This document shows, piece by piece, positions 7,510 through 17,170 of a stretch of DNA of 46,301 nucleotides. The stretch is from Hyphomicrobiales bacterium (GTDB lineage Bacteria; Pseudomonadota; Alphaproteobacteria; Rhizobiales; Beijerinckiaceae): contig RXIY01000027.1 of assembly GCA_003963405.1 (NCBI GenBank), forward strand, positions 1 to 46,301. Direction: 5' to 3'. Positions within the stretch are counted from its first letter, which is position 1, and each line of letters opens with the position of its first letter. The notes below the pieces were generated by a model. The model worked only from the letters and a program-made list of their open reading frames with translations. It was not told where the DNA came from and searched no databases. A program made the position numbers and the translations under genes.

Positions 7510-8697
7510 TTGAAGTTTGTGCGAAAGTTTCTTCCACAGCTCCTGATCGTTCTCGCAACCTTCGGAAATCTTGCCACGGCGGACGCCAGAGGTCTGAACA
7601 TCGATCAGAACTATGGCAACATAGGCAATTGGGCCATAGGTTACAGCGACAATATCGGCGGCTGTCTCGCCAAAGTGGAATACAATAACCGCACGATGCT
7701 CTGGCTGGGCCTCGGGAGCGCCGAGTTTGGAGCATTCATTGCGCTGACGAATCCCAATTGGGACTGGGTTACAATCGGCAAGTCCTATCAACTGCGTGTG
7801 GAACTGCCCCCTTATGGACAGTGGAAGGGAGAGTTCACGGGCTTTCGAGGCGGCGACTATCCCGGATTGATTTTCGCCAATTTCAAGACACAGTTTCTCT
7901 ATGACTTCGTTCGAGCCCGCGAAGCCGTTTTTTCGGAAGGGATCGGCCGGTTAGACCTGACATTATCGGGACGAGCGGTCCAGGCGCTGATCCAATGCCA
8001 GTCGGCTCGTGGGAACCCGGAGGGAACGGCGCCGGAAGAGGCGGCTCCAAAAGAAACAAAGCCTAAAGAGCCTGCTGAACGGCCCACCAAAATATCGACA
8101 GGCACCGGCTTCTTCGTTTCCAACGAGGGGGACATCCTCACTAATTTTCACGTGATTGAGGGATGCTCCGTCGTCGCGATATGGCAAGTCGGCGCGGGAT
8201 ACTACGAGGAGGGCATCGTCAAGAGCGTGGACACGAAAAATGACCTCGCTCTGGTGACGTCGAAAATCAAGCCGGCCGCCGTCCCTGCCTGGAACGCGGG
8301 GGTTCGTTTAGGCGAGACAGTTGCGGTTTATGGTTTTCCCTTGTCGGGCACCCTCACGCATTCGGGTAATTTCACGATCGGCAATGTAAGCGCCGTGGCC
8401 GGTCCCAACGACGATACCAGCTGGCTCCAAATCTCCGCGCCGATCCAGCCGGGCAACAGCGGCGGTCCGCTGCTCGATCAGACCGGCAATGTTGTGGGGG
8501 TCATAAATGCGCAGTTGAAAAAAGAGTTTTTGGCGCAAAACGTGAATTTCGCGATCAAGGCGGGCATCGCAGTGGGGTTTCTGGCAGCCAACGATCTGAA
8601 AGCAAACACCTCTCCGGACAAAACGCCGATCTCGCCGGACGAGCTCGCTGCGCGCGCGAAGAAGTTTACTGTACAAATCTTGTGCCAACCGCGGTGA
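7510..8697 (+). CDS. Secreted trypsin-like serine protease (S1C, DegP-like catalytic domain)
   Basis: 395 residues from a TTG at 7510 (MKFVRKFLPQLLIVLATFG, a clear signal peptide ending near ATADA). Residues about 27-165 form an unrecognised domain with many aromatic residues. A charged linker (about 175-198, PEEAAPKETKPKEP) follows. The protease domain is at about 200-395. The catalytic triad is visible: His214 in TNFHVIEG, Asp245 in NDLALV and Ser317 in GNSGGPLL. There is no PDZ domain, unlike DegP/DegQ, so the N-terminal domain may recognise substrates instead. It acts in the periplasm or at the surface. The gene is 25 bp after the cytochrome c gene. Confidence 0.88.
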   Translation: MKFVRKFLPQLLIVLATFGNLATADARGLNIDQNYGNIGNWAIGYSDNIGGCLAKVEYNNRTMLWLGLGSAEFGAFIALTNPNWDWVTIGKSYQLRVELPPYGQWKGEFTGFRGGDYPGLIFANFKTQFLYDFVRAREAVFSEGIGRLDLTLSGRAVQALIQCQSARGNPEGTAPEEAAPKETKPKEPAERPTKISTGTGFFVSNEGDILTNFHVIEGCSVVAIWQVGAGYYEEGIVKSVDTKNDLALVTSKIKPAAVPAWNAGVRLGETVAVYGFPLSGTLTHSGNFTIGNVSAVAGPNDDTSWLQISAPIQPGNSGGPLLDQTGNVVGVINAQLKKEFLAQNVNFAIKAGIAVGFLAANDLKANTSPDKTPISPDELAARAKKFTVQILCQPR

Positions 8698-8708
8698 TTG
8701 ACGGTCGA

Positions 8709-8742
8709 AAAAAAACCAAAGGCTCGGAGCTTGGCGCCGAGC

Positions 8743-8743
<1 letters not shown>
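8709..8743 (-). terminator. Rho-independent terminator of glpK
   Basis: On the minus strand GGCTCGG (complement of 8737-8743) and CCGAGCC (complement of 8721-8727) form a 7-bp stem extended by two more GC pairs. It is followed by TTTGGTTTTTTTTT. The stem touches the glpK stop codon. Confidence 0.85.
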
Positions 8744-10227
<1,484 letters not shown>

Positions 10228-10537
10228 GGCGAGCCCTTCCGTAAAATTGCGTTCAGCTTCGCTCGAGCCGCGCCTGTCAAATTGGCGAGCCTGGTCGCCG
10301 GCCGCCAGGGAGAATGCGCCCAGGGCTGCGTCGTGGTCAAAATTTCAAGAGGTTGGCGTTGTCGGGCGGGGAAAAACTCCAAAATCTGTCTTGGGGACGC
10401 TCTTCTCGCGAATGTCCGGATGGCGGCCGGGCCCGATTCGAAAAAAGCCGGCACAGGCAGGGTTGCAAAAGCTGGGAAATTTTGTAACCTACTGATGTAA
10501 AAGGTAGTTTGCAATCTTTCCAAACTAGGCGAAGCGG
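10228..10537. promoter_or_regulatory. Divergent control region of glpK and bfd-bfr
   Basis: 310 bp without a gene between two divergent transcription units. On the plus strand TTGCAA (10463-10468) and TAACCT (10485-10490), 16 nt apart, make a possible promoter for bfd about 50 nt before its ATG. The stretch 10480-10515 is AT-rich. I searched by eye for a classic iron-control palindrome (Irr or Fur type) and could not name one. Confidence 0.4.
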
Positions 10538-10774
10538 ATGATCGTCTGTTCCTGTAACGTCCTGTCCGACCGCGATGTGCGTGAAACGCTCCGCGCCCGC
10601 AGCGATCGGCCCTCGGTCGCGTCGGTTTTTCGCAACATGGGCTGCGAGGCCAAATGCGGGCGCTGCGTGCGCAGCATCGTCGCGCTCGTCGATCAGCATT
10701 CCGCGTCCAGACTGGACGAATGCGGCGGAAGCGGCGATTGTGACAGCTGCCGCGCCGACGGACTGGCGGCGTGA
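10538..10774 (+). CDS. bfd: Bacterioferritin-associated ferredoxin
   Basis: 78 residues. It starts MIVCSCNVLSDRDVRETL and has MGCEAKCGRCVRSIV, giving the C-x-C ... C-x2-C arrangement that binds a 2Fe-2S cluster in Bfd. Bfd reduces the iron core of bacterioferritin through its heme so that iron can be released. The bacterioferritin gene follows 25 bp later, which confirms the call. A Cys-rich tail (ECGGSGDCDSCRADG) adds three cysteines beyond the usual Bfd and is unusual. Confidence 0.93.
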   Translation: MIVCSCNVLSDRDVRETLRARSDRPSVASVFRNMGCEAKCGRCVRSIVALVDQHSASRLDECGGSGDCDSCRADGLAA

Positions 10775-10799
10775 GCGGGACCATGGAAAGGGATTGCAC

Positions 10800-11276
10800 A
10801 TGCGCGGCGACGCGAAGGTTATCGATTATCTCAATCGTGGGCTGCGCGCGGAACTGACCGCCGTCAATCAATACTGGCTGCACTATCGCTTTTTCGACAA
10901 TTGGGGCTATCTCGAACTCGCCAAGAAATGGCGGGAGGAATCGATCGAGGAAATGAAGCACGCGGATGAGTTCGCCAAGCGCATTCTCTTCCTCGAAGGC
11001 TTTCCCAACATGCAGGTGCTCGATCCGCTGCGCATCGGCCAGACGGTCGAGGAAATCATCGCCGCCGATCTCGCGACCGAGATCGAGGCGCGCAAGCTCT
11101 ACATAGAGGCGGCCGTCTATTGTGATTCGGTCGACGACCGCGTCTCGATGCAGCTCTTCGAGAGCATCATCGAGAGCGAGGAAGGCCATATCGACTTTCT
11201 GGAGACCCAGCAGGAGCTCATCAAGCAGCTCGGCTGGCAGCTCTACGCGCAAAAGCACATCGGCGGGCTGTCGTAA
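10800..11276 (+). CDS. bfr: Bacterioferritin
   Basis: 158 residues from the ATG at 10800 (MRGDAKVIDYLNRGLRAELTAVNQYWLHY). The residues of the di-iron ferroxidase centre are all seen: Glu in RAELTA, Glu and His in EEMKHADE, Glu in ATEIEARK, Glu and His in SEEGHIDF. Met in EEMKH is the axial heme ligand that links two subunits. The protein assembles as a 24-mer iron store. It is co-transcribed with bfd and followed by a clear terminator. Confidence 0.97.
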   Translation: MRGDAKVIDYLNRGLRAELTAVNQYWLHYRFFDNWGYLELAKKWREESIEEMKHADEFAKRILFLEGFPNMQVLDPLRIGQTVEEIIAADLATEIEARKLYIEAAVYCDSVDDRVSMQLFESIIESEEGHIDFLETQQELIKQLGWQLYAQKHIGGLS

Positions 11277-11302
11277 GAGGCGGGCGCGCCGCTTTTTCTG
11301 GA

Positions 11303-11335
11303 GGCAGGCGGCGCGAGCGGCCTGCCTTTTCTTTT
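11303..11335 (+). terminator. Rho-independent terminator of bfd-bfr
   Basis: GGCAGGC (11303-11309) and GCCTGCC (11320-11326) form a 7-bp GC stem, followed by TTTTCTTTT. It lies 27 nt after the bfr stop. Confidence 0.85.
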
Positions 11336-11367
11336 GCGTCCGACGATGAGGACGAAACCGACAGGCC

Positions 11368-11985
11368 CTATTCCATCACCGCGGCCTTGAGCATGCAGAT
11401 CATGGTCGCCTGCGCCTGCGACTTGCCGAGGTTGCGGATCACATGCGGCCGGTCGCAGCGATAGCGCAGCGTCTCACCGGCCTTGACGGTCTCGCGCGCG
11501 CCCGCGACCTCCACCTCGAGCTCGCCCTCGCGCACCGACAGGCTTTCGACCGAGCCGCGCTGATGGGCGTCCGATTCCAGCACGCCGCCGGGATCGGCCG
11601 ACAATTCATAGGCCTGCAGCCATTCGACGGTCTTGATCCAGCCGATGATGGCAAGGCGGCATTTGCCGTCGTCCGAAAGCAGGATCGGCGTGTCGGCCTT
11701 GCTCGTTTTTTCGAGAAAGGGTTCGTCCTCCGTCGTCTGCAACACGCGCTCGATGGAGACGTCCAGCGCCTGGGCGAGGCGCCAGATGGTGGCGAGCGTC
11801 GGATTGGTCTCGTTGCGCTCGATCTGGCTGATGATCGACTTGGCGACGCCGGATTGCTGCGACAGCTCCGAAAGCGACAGGTTGTAGGCCTTGCGCAGCC
11901 GCTGGATGGTGGCGCCGAGCTGGCCCGAGAGCGCCAGCGCGCCCGCCTCCAGAATCTTGTGCTTTTCCTTGCCCTCGACGCCCAT
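11368..11985 (-). CDS. XRE-family regulator with C-terminal cupin domain
   Basis: 205 residues from the ATG at 11985 (MGVEGKEKHKILEAGALALS); the longer frame upstream crosses a likely operator and was not used. Residues about 20-80 are a helix-turn-helix of the lambda-repressor type (LSLSELSQQSGVAKSIISQI, then ERNETNPTLATIWRLAQAL). Residues about 125-200 are a cupin_2 barrel (SVESLSVREGELEVEVAGAR, then DRPHVIRNLG). This architecture is typical of regulators of amino-acid, polyamine or alcohol catabolism whose cupin senses a small ligand. No obvious target gene is adjacent apart from itself. A perfect palindrome 70 bp upstream is a good autoregulatory site. Confidence 0.9.
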   Translation of the reverse strand: MGVEGKEKHKILEAGALALSGQLGATIQRLRKAYNLSLSELSQQSGVAKSIISQIERNETNPTLATIWRLAQALDVSIERVLQTTEDEPFLEKTSKADTPILLSDDGKCRLAIIGWIKTVEWLQAYELSADPGGVLESDAHQRGSVESLSVREGELEVEVAGARETVKAGETLRYRCDRPHVIRNLGKSQAQATMICMLKAAVME

Positions 11986-12054
11986 TCTACCCGCGCCGGG
12001 CCGATCCGGCGTCGCTCCCTGTCTTTTGAAGTCGTGCGGAACACTATCCGATTT

Positions 12055-12072
12055 CGTTCGAAATATCGAACG
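12055..12072. promoter_or_regulatory. Perfect 18-bp palindromic operator
   Basis: CGTTCGAAATATCGAACG: arms CGTTCGA (12055-12061) and TCGAACG (12066-12072) around AATA. It lies 70 bp before the XRE-cupin start and 60 bp before the divergent LpxH-like gene, so it could control one or both. The arm length fits an XRE dimer. Confidence 0.6.
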
Positions 12073-12131
12073 GCGCAGGGGGACGTCAATGCGCGCCCCT
12101 CCCGCTGTCATCGGACTGTGACCTCGCTCTG

Positions 12132-13031
12132 ATGAAAGAGCGTGAACGTCATCGACGGCGGGAGGCGCAGGCGCTCATGGCCGAAGACTTTGCTGCGAAT
12201 ATGCCGGGCGCCCTCGCCCTCGAGCCGGAGCCCAGACGCTACCGGACCCTTTTCCTGTCCGATCTGCATCTCGGCGCCAAGGCGGCGCAGGCGCATCTTC
12301 TTCTCGATTTCCTCAAGCACAATGACGCGGAGACGATCTATCTCGTCGGCGACATCGTCGACGGCTGGAAACTGCGCAAGGGCTGGCATTGGCCGCAGGC
12401 CCACAACGACGTCGTCCAGAAGCTGCTGCGCAAGGCCCGCAAGGGCGCCCGCGTCATCTATGTGCCGGGCAATCACGACGAATTCGCCCGCGACTACACG
12501 GGCCTGACCTTTGGCGGGATCGACGTGGTGGATCACGCGGTCCATGAAACCGCCACGGGCCGGAAGATGCTCGTCATTCACGGCGATCAGTTCGATATCG
12601 TCGTACGCAATGCGCGCTGGCTCGCGCATCTCGGCGACTGGGCCTATGACGTGGCCATCGCCGCCAACACCTGGTTCAACCGCGCGCGCCGGCTCTTTGG
12701 CGTCGGCTACTGGTCGCTGTCCGCCTGGGCCAAATACAAGGTCAAGAACGCCGTGAACTTCATTGGCGATTACGAGAAAACGCTCGCCGCGGAGGCCGAG
12801 CGGCGCGGCGTCGACGGCGTCGTCTGCGGCCATATCCATCACGCGACGATCAAGACCATCGACGGCGTGCTTTATGTGAACACCGGCGATTTCGTCGAAA
12901 GCTGCACCGCCGTGGCCGAGCACGAGGACGGCAGTTTCGAGGTGCTCCACTGGCGCATGACCGCGGCCGAGCGCGACGCCGCCGCCACGCCCGTCAAGGC
13001 GCTGCCGGCGCCGAGAGCGGCGGCTGCGTAA
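12132..13031 (+). CDS. LpxH-like metallophosphoesterase (UDP-2,3-diacylglucosamine diphosphatase family)
   Basis: 299 residues. The calcineurin-type metal motifs are complete: FLSDLHLG (D-x-H), YLVGDIVDGW (GD-x2-D), PGNHDEFARDY (GNHD/E), VIHGDQFD (H) and VCGHIHHATIK (GH-x-H). This COG2908 branch is longer than true LpxH and lacks proof of lipid A function. Many alphaproteobacteria use LpxI for that step and carry this protein beside a glycosyltransferase. Here the stop is immediately followed by the ATG of a GT4 enzyme, implying a shared pathway, probably a glycolipid or a nucleotide-linked precursor. The start could also be the ATG at 12177. Confidence 0.85.
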   Translation: MKERERHRRREAQALMAEDFAANMPGALALEPEPRRYRTLFLSDLHLGAKAAQAHLLLDFLKHNDAETIYLVGDIVDGWKLRKGWHWPQAHNDVVQKLLRKARKGARVIYVPGNHDEFARDYTGLTFGGIDVVDHAVHETATGRKMLVIHGDQFDIVVRNARWLAHLGDWAYDVAIAANTWFNRARRLFGVGYWSLSAWAKYKVKNAVNFIGDYEKTLAAEAERRGVDGVVCGHIHHATIKTIDGVLYVNTGDFVESCTAVAEHEDGSFEVLHWRMTAAERDAAATPVKALPAPRAAAA

Positions 13032-14120
13032 ATGCGCATCCTCGTCGCGACGGACGCCTGGCGTCCGCAGGTCAATGGCGTCGTGCGTTCGCTGGAATCG
13101 CTCGCCTGCGCGGCGGCGCCGCTCGGGGCCGAGCTGGATTTCCTCACGCCGCAGGACTTCTGCCGCGTCCCCATGCCCACCTATCGGGAGATTTCGCTCG
13201 CGCTCGCCACGCCGCGCGCGGTGCGCCGCCGTCTCGCCCAGGGCTACAACCACATCCATATCGCGACGGAAGGCCCGATCGGCCTTGCGACGCGCGCCGT
13301 CTGCCTGCGCGACGGACGTGTCTTCACCACCTCCTTCCACACGCGCTTTCCCGAATATATCCATGCGCGCACGGGGTTGCCCGTGGGCTGGAGCTACGCC
13401 GCGCTGCGCCGCTTCCACAATGCCGGCGCCGGGGTGATGGCGGCGACGCCGAGCCTCGCACGGGAGCTCGATTCGCGCGGATTCCGGCGCCTGCTGCGCT
13501 GGTCGCGCGGGGTGGACCACGCCATTTTCTCGCCCGAGGCGAAGGTCCCGCTCGATCTTCCCCGGCCCATTTTTCTCTACGCCGGCCGCCTGGCTGTCGA
13601 AAAGAATGTCGAGGCCTTTCTCGCCCTCGATCTGCCGGGGACCAAGGTCGTGGCCGGAGACGGGCCGGCGCGCGCGGCGCTCGAAGCGCGCTATCCAGAT
13701 GCGCGGTTTCTGGGCTTCAAGACGCCCGGCGAACTGGCGGGCCTTTACGCCGCCTCGGATGTCTTCGTCTTTCCGAGCCGCACCGACACATTCGGCGTCG
13801 TGCTGCTCGAGGCCCTCGCCTGCGGCCTGCCCGTGGCGGCTTTCCCGGTCATGGGGCCGCTCGACGTCATCGGCTCGAGCGGCGCGGGGGTGCTGAGCGA
13901 GGATCTGCGCGCGGCGGCGCTCATGGCCCTCGACATTCCGCGCGACGCCGCTCGCGCCCACGCCCTCGCCTTCACCTGGGAAAACTGCGCCAGGCAGTTC
14001 CTCGACAATATCGCTTACGCCCGGGGCGCGGCCTCGCTCGGCGGCGTCGGCGTCGTCGCGCTGCGGGAAACGGACGACAAGCGCCAGACCGTCGACAAGG
14101 GCCAGCCCGTCCAGCCCTGA
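13032..14120 (+). CDS. GT4-family glycosyltransferase
   Basis: 362 residues, directly abutting the previous stop (TAA then ATG). It is a GT-B retaining enzyme of the GT4 family: N-terminal MRILVATDAWRPQVNGVVRS and a TSFHTRFPEYI loop, then IFLYAGRLAVEKNVEAFLAL, VAGDGPARAALE, and the nucleotide-sugar motif FPSRTDTFGVVLLEALACG (E-x7-E type). Relatives include PimB-, SqdX- and Agt-like glycosyl-diacylglycerol enzymes. With the LpxH-like phosphatase and nearby olsB/olsA, a membrane glycolipid is the likely product, although the sugar and acceptor are unknown. The tail DDKRQTVDKGQPVQP is an odd hydrophilic repeat. Confidence 0.88.
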   Translation: MRILVATDAWRPQVNGVVRSLESLACAAAPLGAELDFLTPQDFCRVPMPTYREISLALATPRAVRRRLAQGYNHIHIATEGPIGLATRAVCLRDGRVFTTSFHTRFPEYIHARTGLPVGWSYAALRRFHNAGAGVMAATPSLARELDSRGFRRLLRWSRGVDHAIFSPEAKVPLDLPRPIFLYAGRLAVEKNVEAFLALDLPGTKVVAGDGPARAALEARYPDARFLGFKTPGELAGLYAASDVFVFPSRTDTFGVVLLEALACGLPVAAFPVMGPLDVIGSSGAGVLSEDLRAAALMALDIPRDAARAHALAFTWENCARQFLDNIAYARGAASLGGVGVVALRETDDKRQTVDKGQPVQP

Positions 14121-14136
14121 AGGCCGCGCCACTTCG

Positions 14137-14922
14137 TCACCGTCTTTGCTGCATGATTTTCTGAGTGAGAACAAAGCTGTTGTTCGAAACTCTCAAATCT
14201 CCAGAGAATGGATCGCCAAACAACAGCACAAGATACAGCGACGTCATGATCAGGGTCGCGATCAGGCCCGTCATCAAGACGTGGGCTAAATGATTATCGA
14301 TCGTAAAGAAAAATGTAAAAGCCACCGTAATGAGAGCCCCGGCGATCAAAACGACCCATTCCGCGGTTGGTATACTGAAATTCGATGACTTCAATCTATC
14401 GCGCCGACTATCCCAAAGCTGAATGACCTCAGAAAGCATCACTGGATAGATGGCCTGTTGGTTCTGCGATTTCGGCTCGATTTTCTTCAAAATATCGACG
14501 ACGTCGAGCAAGAGGTTGTGCGCTTTTTGACTCGTTTCGTCGGACTCCATCAGATGGAATTCATTATCCGCGACCTCGTCGGTATATGCTCGAAGCTTGT
14601 CTTGAAGCGACTTGCCTTCATTCGGGAACTGACTGGACAAGGTATAAAGCCCAACAATCGACCTGGTTTCGTTATCCACGGTGTCGCCCGCCTTGGAAAA
14701 CTTGTCCATCGCAGAGAATACGATCAGTCCAAGCAGGACCGAATAAAACCCGCCAACGATAGCCAGATAATAACCGCCGACTTCGTGGCATTCTTTTATT
14801 ATTTCTCTGCCGACCTTTTTCTTGATCAAGACCTGGGATACGGCAATGCAAATGGCGGAAAAAATAATAGTCGGAACGCCAATGACATATCGGTCCAGCG
14901 AGAACGATTCGAGCATCGCCAT
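14137..14922 (-). CDS. DUF4239 (bestrophin-like) membrane protein
   Basis: 261 residues from the ATG at 14922, which has AGGAG 4 nt upstream. Helices are at about 12-30, 45-70, 185-205 and 215-235, with a helical cytoplasmic part between helix 2 and 3 (DNETRSIVGLYTLSSQFP). The pattern EVGGYYLAIVGGFYSVLLGL near the second helix is typical of DUF4239 proteins, which are distant relatives of bestrophin channels. A role in ion flux is possible. Its base composition is lower in GC than the flanking genes and its codon use differs, so it may have been acquired. The gene is convergent with the GT4 gene (16 bp apart). Confidence 0.7.
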   Translation of the reverse strand: MAMLESFSLDRYVIGVPTIIFSAICIAVSQVLIKKKVGREIIKECHEVGGYYLAIVGGFYSVLLGLIVFSAMDKFSKAGDTVDNETRSIVGLYTLSSQFPNEGKSLQDKLRAYTDEVADNEFHLMESDETSQKAHNLLLDVVDILKKIEPKSQNQQAIYPVMLSEVIQLWDSRRDRLKSSNFSIPTAEWVVLIAGALITVAFTFFFTIDNHLAHVLMTGLIATLIMTSLYLVLLFGDPFSGDLRVSNNSFVLTQKIMQQRR

Positions 14923-15283
14923 CCAGCTCCTTTTCACATTCCGCGCTGCGCGACTGCATGAGGCATGAGTTAGGTTGGCGCAGCAGACCGGAGGCGCGCC
15001 AATACTCTCTCGGCAGCAGGATTGCCTTATTACACAGCTATATAGCTTGATCCCCTGCTCCGGGAAATCGGCAAAGTCCGAGGCCTGCGCAGGGGGGTGA
15101 AGCGTTTGCCGGCGCTTATTGGGAGCCTCTCCATCCGCCTCATGCGCGATCGCCTGCATATGTCTGGAGGCCGGGCGGCCGAGCGGCTATGTTCCGCGCC
15201 GAGCCGCCCAAACCGCCGCGAATCGATCCGGCAAGAGGGCCAGGCTCGCGAATTCGCCGAGCGCGTGTGCGCCAGGAGCCTCA

Positions 15284-16066
15284 ATGAGCCTCTCGCCCGA
15301 GGAGATCGAACGCTACGCCCGCCATCTCGTGCTGCGCGAGATCGGGGGGCCGGGGCAGCAAAAACTCAAAGCCGCGCGCGTGCTCGTGATCGGCGCGGGC
15401 GGCCTCGGCGCGCCCCTGCTGCAATATCTCGCCGCCGCGGGAACGGGCGTCCTCGGCCTCGTGGACGACGACGCCGTTTCGCTCTCCAACCTTCAGCGCC
15501 AGGTGATCCACGACACGCCAAGCGTCGGCCGGCCCAAGGTGGAAAGCGCCCAGGACGCCATCCGCCGACTCAATCCGCATGTCGCCGTCGAACCCCATGC
15601 GCTGCGGCTGACGCGCGAGAATGCGCGGGCGCTGATCGCCGGCTACGACGTCGTCGCCGACGGCTCGGACAATTTCGCGACCCGCTATCTCGTTTCGGAC
15701 GCCTGCTTTTACGAAAAGAAGCCGCTGGTGACGGCGGCCGTCGGCGGTTTCGACGCGTCGCTCACGACCCTGCGGCCCTTCGAGGCGGGGCCAGACGGCC
15801 GGCCCAACCCGACCTATCGCTGCCTATTTCCCGAACCTCCGCCGCCCGGAACCGTACCGAGCTGCGAGGAGGCGGGCATATTGGGCGCGCTGACGGGAAT
15901 CGTCGGCGCCATGATGGCGCTCGAGGTGATTCGCGAGATCGCCGGCTTCGGAGAGGGCCTCGTGGGGCGCCTGCTCCTGATCGACACGCTCGCGATGCGC
16001 TTCGAGACGCTGCGCTACGCCCATGATCCGGACAATCCGCTGACCGGCGTCACCTCGCCGCGATGA
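15284..16066 (+). CDS. moeB: MoeB/ThiF-family adenylyltransferase
   Basis: 260 residues from the ATG at 15284 (MSLSPEEIERYARHLVL), with AGGAG just upstream; homology starts here, not in the longer frame. It adenylates the C-terminal Gly-Gly of a ubiquitin-like sulfur carrier (MoaD for molybdopterin, or ThiS). VLVIGAGGLGAPLLQYLAAA binds ATP, LSNLQRQVIHDTPSVGRPK carries the Arg finger and Lys, ADGSDNFATRYLVSDAC is the adenylation loop, and FPEPPPPGTVPSCEEAGILG is the crossover loop. The CxxC zinc pairs of E. coli MoeB are not evident. The 3' end overlaps the convergent ridA by 17 bp. Confidence 0.88.
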   Translation: MSLSPEEIERYARHLVLREIGGPGQQKLKAARVLVIGAGGLGAPLLQYLAAAGTGVLGLVDDDAVSLSNLQRQVIHDTPSVGRPKVESAQDAIRRLNPHVAVEPHALRLTRENARALIAGYDVVADGSDNFATRYLVSDACFYEKKPLVTAAVGGFDASLTTLRPFEAGPDGRPNPTYRCLFPEPPPPGTVPSCEEAGILGALTGIVGAMMALEVIREIAGFGEGLVGRLLLIDTLAMRFETLRYAHDPDNPLTGVTSPR

Positions 16067-16403
16067 CGGCGATCTCGACCTTGTAATCCGGCGTCACGAG
16101 CTTCGCCTCGACGGTGGCGCGGGCGGGCGGGTTGCCCTTGTCGACCCAGACGTCCCAGACGCTGTTCATTTCGGCGAAGGTCGAGATGTCGGACAGATAG
16201 ATGGTGGCCGAAAGGATTTTCGACTTTTCGGTCCCCGCCTCGGCGAGCAGCGCGTCGATGAGGTCGAGAATCTCGCGGGTCTGATCGGCGACCGGGCCGC
16301 CCTTGGTTTTCTCCGCGACCTGTCCGGCCGTGTAAACGGCGTTGCCAGAGACGACCGCCTTGCTCATGCGCGGCCCCGCGCCAATTCGCCTGATATCGCT
16401 CAT
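16050..16403 (-). CDS. ridA: RidA/YjgF/UK114-family enamine/imine deaminase
   Basis: 117 residues, the full family length. RidA hydrolyses reactive enamines and imines such as 2-aminoacrylate made by PLP enzymes. Seen: AVVSGNAVYTAGQVAEKT, then VADQTREILDLIDALLAEAG, and PARATVEAKLV, in which the Arg is the substrate-carboxylate binder. The C-terminus overlaps the convergent moeB 3' end by 17 bp, so both genes lack a separate terminator. Confidence 0.93.
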   Translation of the reverse strand: MSDIRRIGAGPRMSKAVVSGNAVYTAGQVAEKTKGGPVADQTREILDLIDALLAEAGTEKSKILSATIYLSDISTFAEMNSVWDVWVDKGNPPARATVEAKLVTPDYKVEIAVIAAR

Positions 16404-16535
16404 TTTCCCTCCGTTCTGCTCGAGGCGGGTTTAGGGGAAGCGGCGCCTCCCGGCAAGAGACGCTAAAAATTGCGCCGACCCCGCTGGACAAGAGGCCGAG
16501 CCCTTTCTATAAGCCCCTCCACGCGCTCCGCGCGG

Positions 16536-16611
16536 GCCCAGGTAGCTCAGTTGGTAGAGCATGCGACTGAAAATCGCAGTGTCGGTGGTTCGATTCCGCC
16601 CCTGGGCACCA
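16536..16611 (+). tRNA. tRNA-Phe (GAA anticodon)
   Basis: A 76-nt cloverleaf with encoded CCA. Acceptor GCCCAGG pairs with CCTGGGC, D arm has GCTCAGTTGGTAGAGC, the anticodon loop is CTGAAAA with GAA, and the T arm is GGTGGTTCGATTCCGCC. Discriminator A73. Confidence 0.97.
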
Positions 16612-16830
16612 TCCTCCTTGCAATCCCTGCTTCTCACCCAGCGGCTCGACGCCCCTGCGTAACCGCGCCCGCGAATATCACGCGCGGCGACGCGCTCGCG
16701 GGTTTGGCAAAAGGCGCGCTTTTCGGGTAATTTACCGCATGAGCCAACCAGAACGCCGTTCTCGGCGTATCCCTGCGGCGCAACTAGCGCCCGCGGCCAT
16801 CCGGACCCATGTCCGACGCAGAGAGAGGGG

Positions 16831-17103
16831 ATGATGGACCGACAGGAGAAAATGCTCACTGAGGCTTTGGCCAATGTCGACGACTTCGGCGACATCGCCC
16901 CGGCCCATGTGCAGGACCCGATGACAATGGTGCTTCGCCAGAGGGCGCTTCTGGCGGATTTGATGCGCTGGGACGATTATCGGGGCCGTTACGTGCTGAC
17001 GGGCACCGGGCGGCGTCGCCTCACGGCGCGCCATCACACGCCAAGCGCGGTCGTGCCGTTTCGCAAGGGCCAGGAAAAGAGAAACAAGGCCAAGGAGGCC
17101 TGA
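16831..17103 (+). CDS. Hypothetical small basic protein
   Basis: 90 residues starting MMDRQEKMLTEALANVDDFG behind a GAGAGAGGGG ribosome site. It has a helical N-terminus, then MVLRQRALLADLMRWDDYRG, RYVLTGTGRRRLTARHH, and a basic C-terminal tail rich in Lys and Arg. No signal peptide or membrane helix. The family is not recognised; a short wHTH-like fold (YVLTGTGRRRL is similar to the wing region of small DNA-binding proteins) is conceivable but unproven. It converges with the GH42 gene. Confidence 0.6.
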   Translation: MMDRQEKMLTEALANVDDFGDIAPAHVQDPMTMVLRQRALLADLMRWDDYRGRYVLTGTGRRRLTARHHTPSAVVPFRKGQEKRNKAKEA

Positions 17104-17170
17104 TGATCGACCCGGCGGCGCCATGCCGCCGTTTCAACATGCCGCCGCCGACCTGTTACGGCGACCCGGC

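Noticed and set aside
16470-16730. Small open frame across tRNA-Phe
   Set aside because: It contains the tRNA sequence translated (AQLVEHATENRSVGG-like), a well-known false ORF over tRNA genes.
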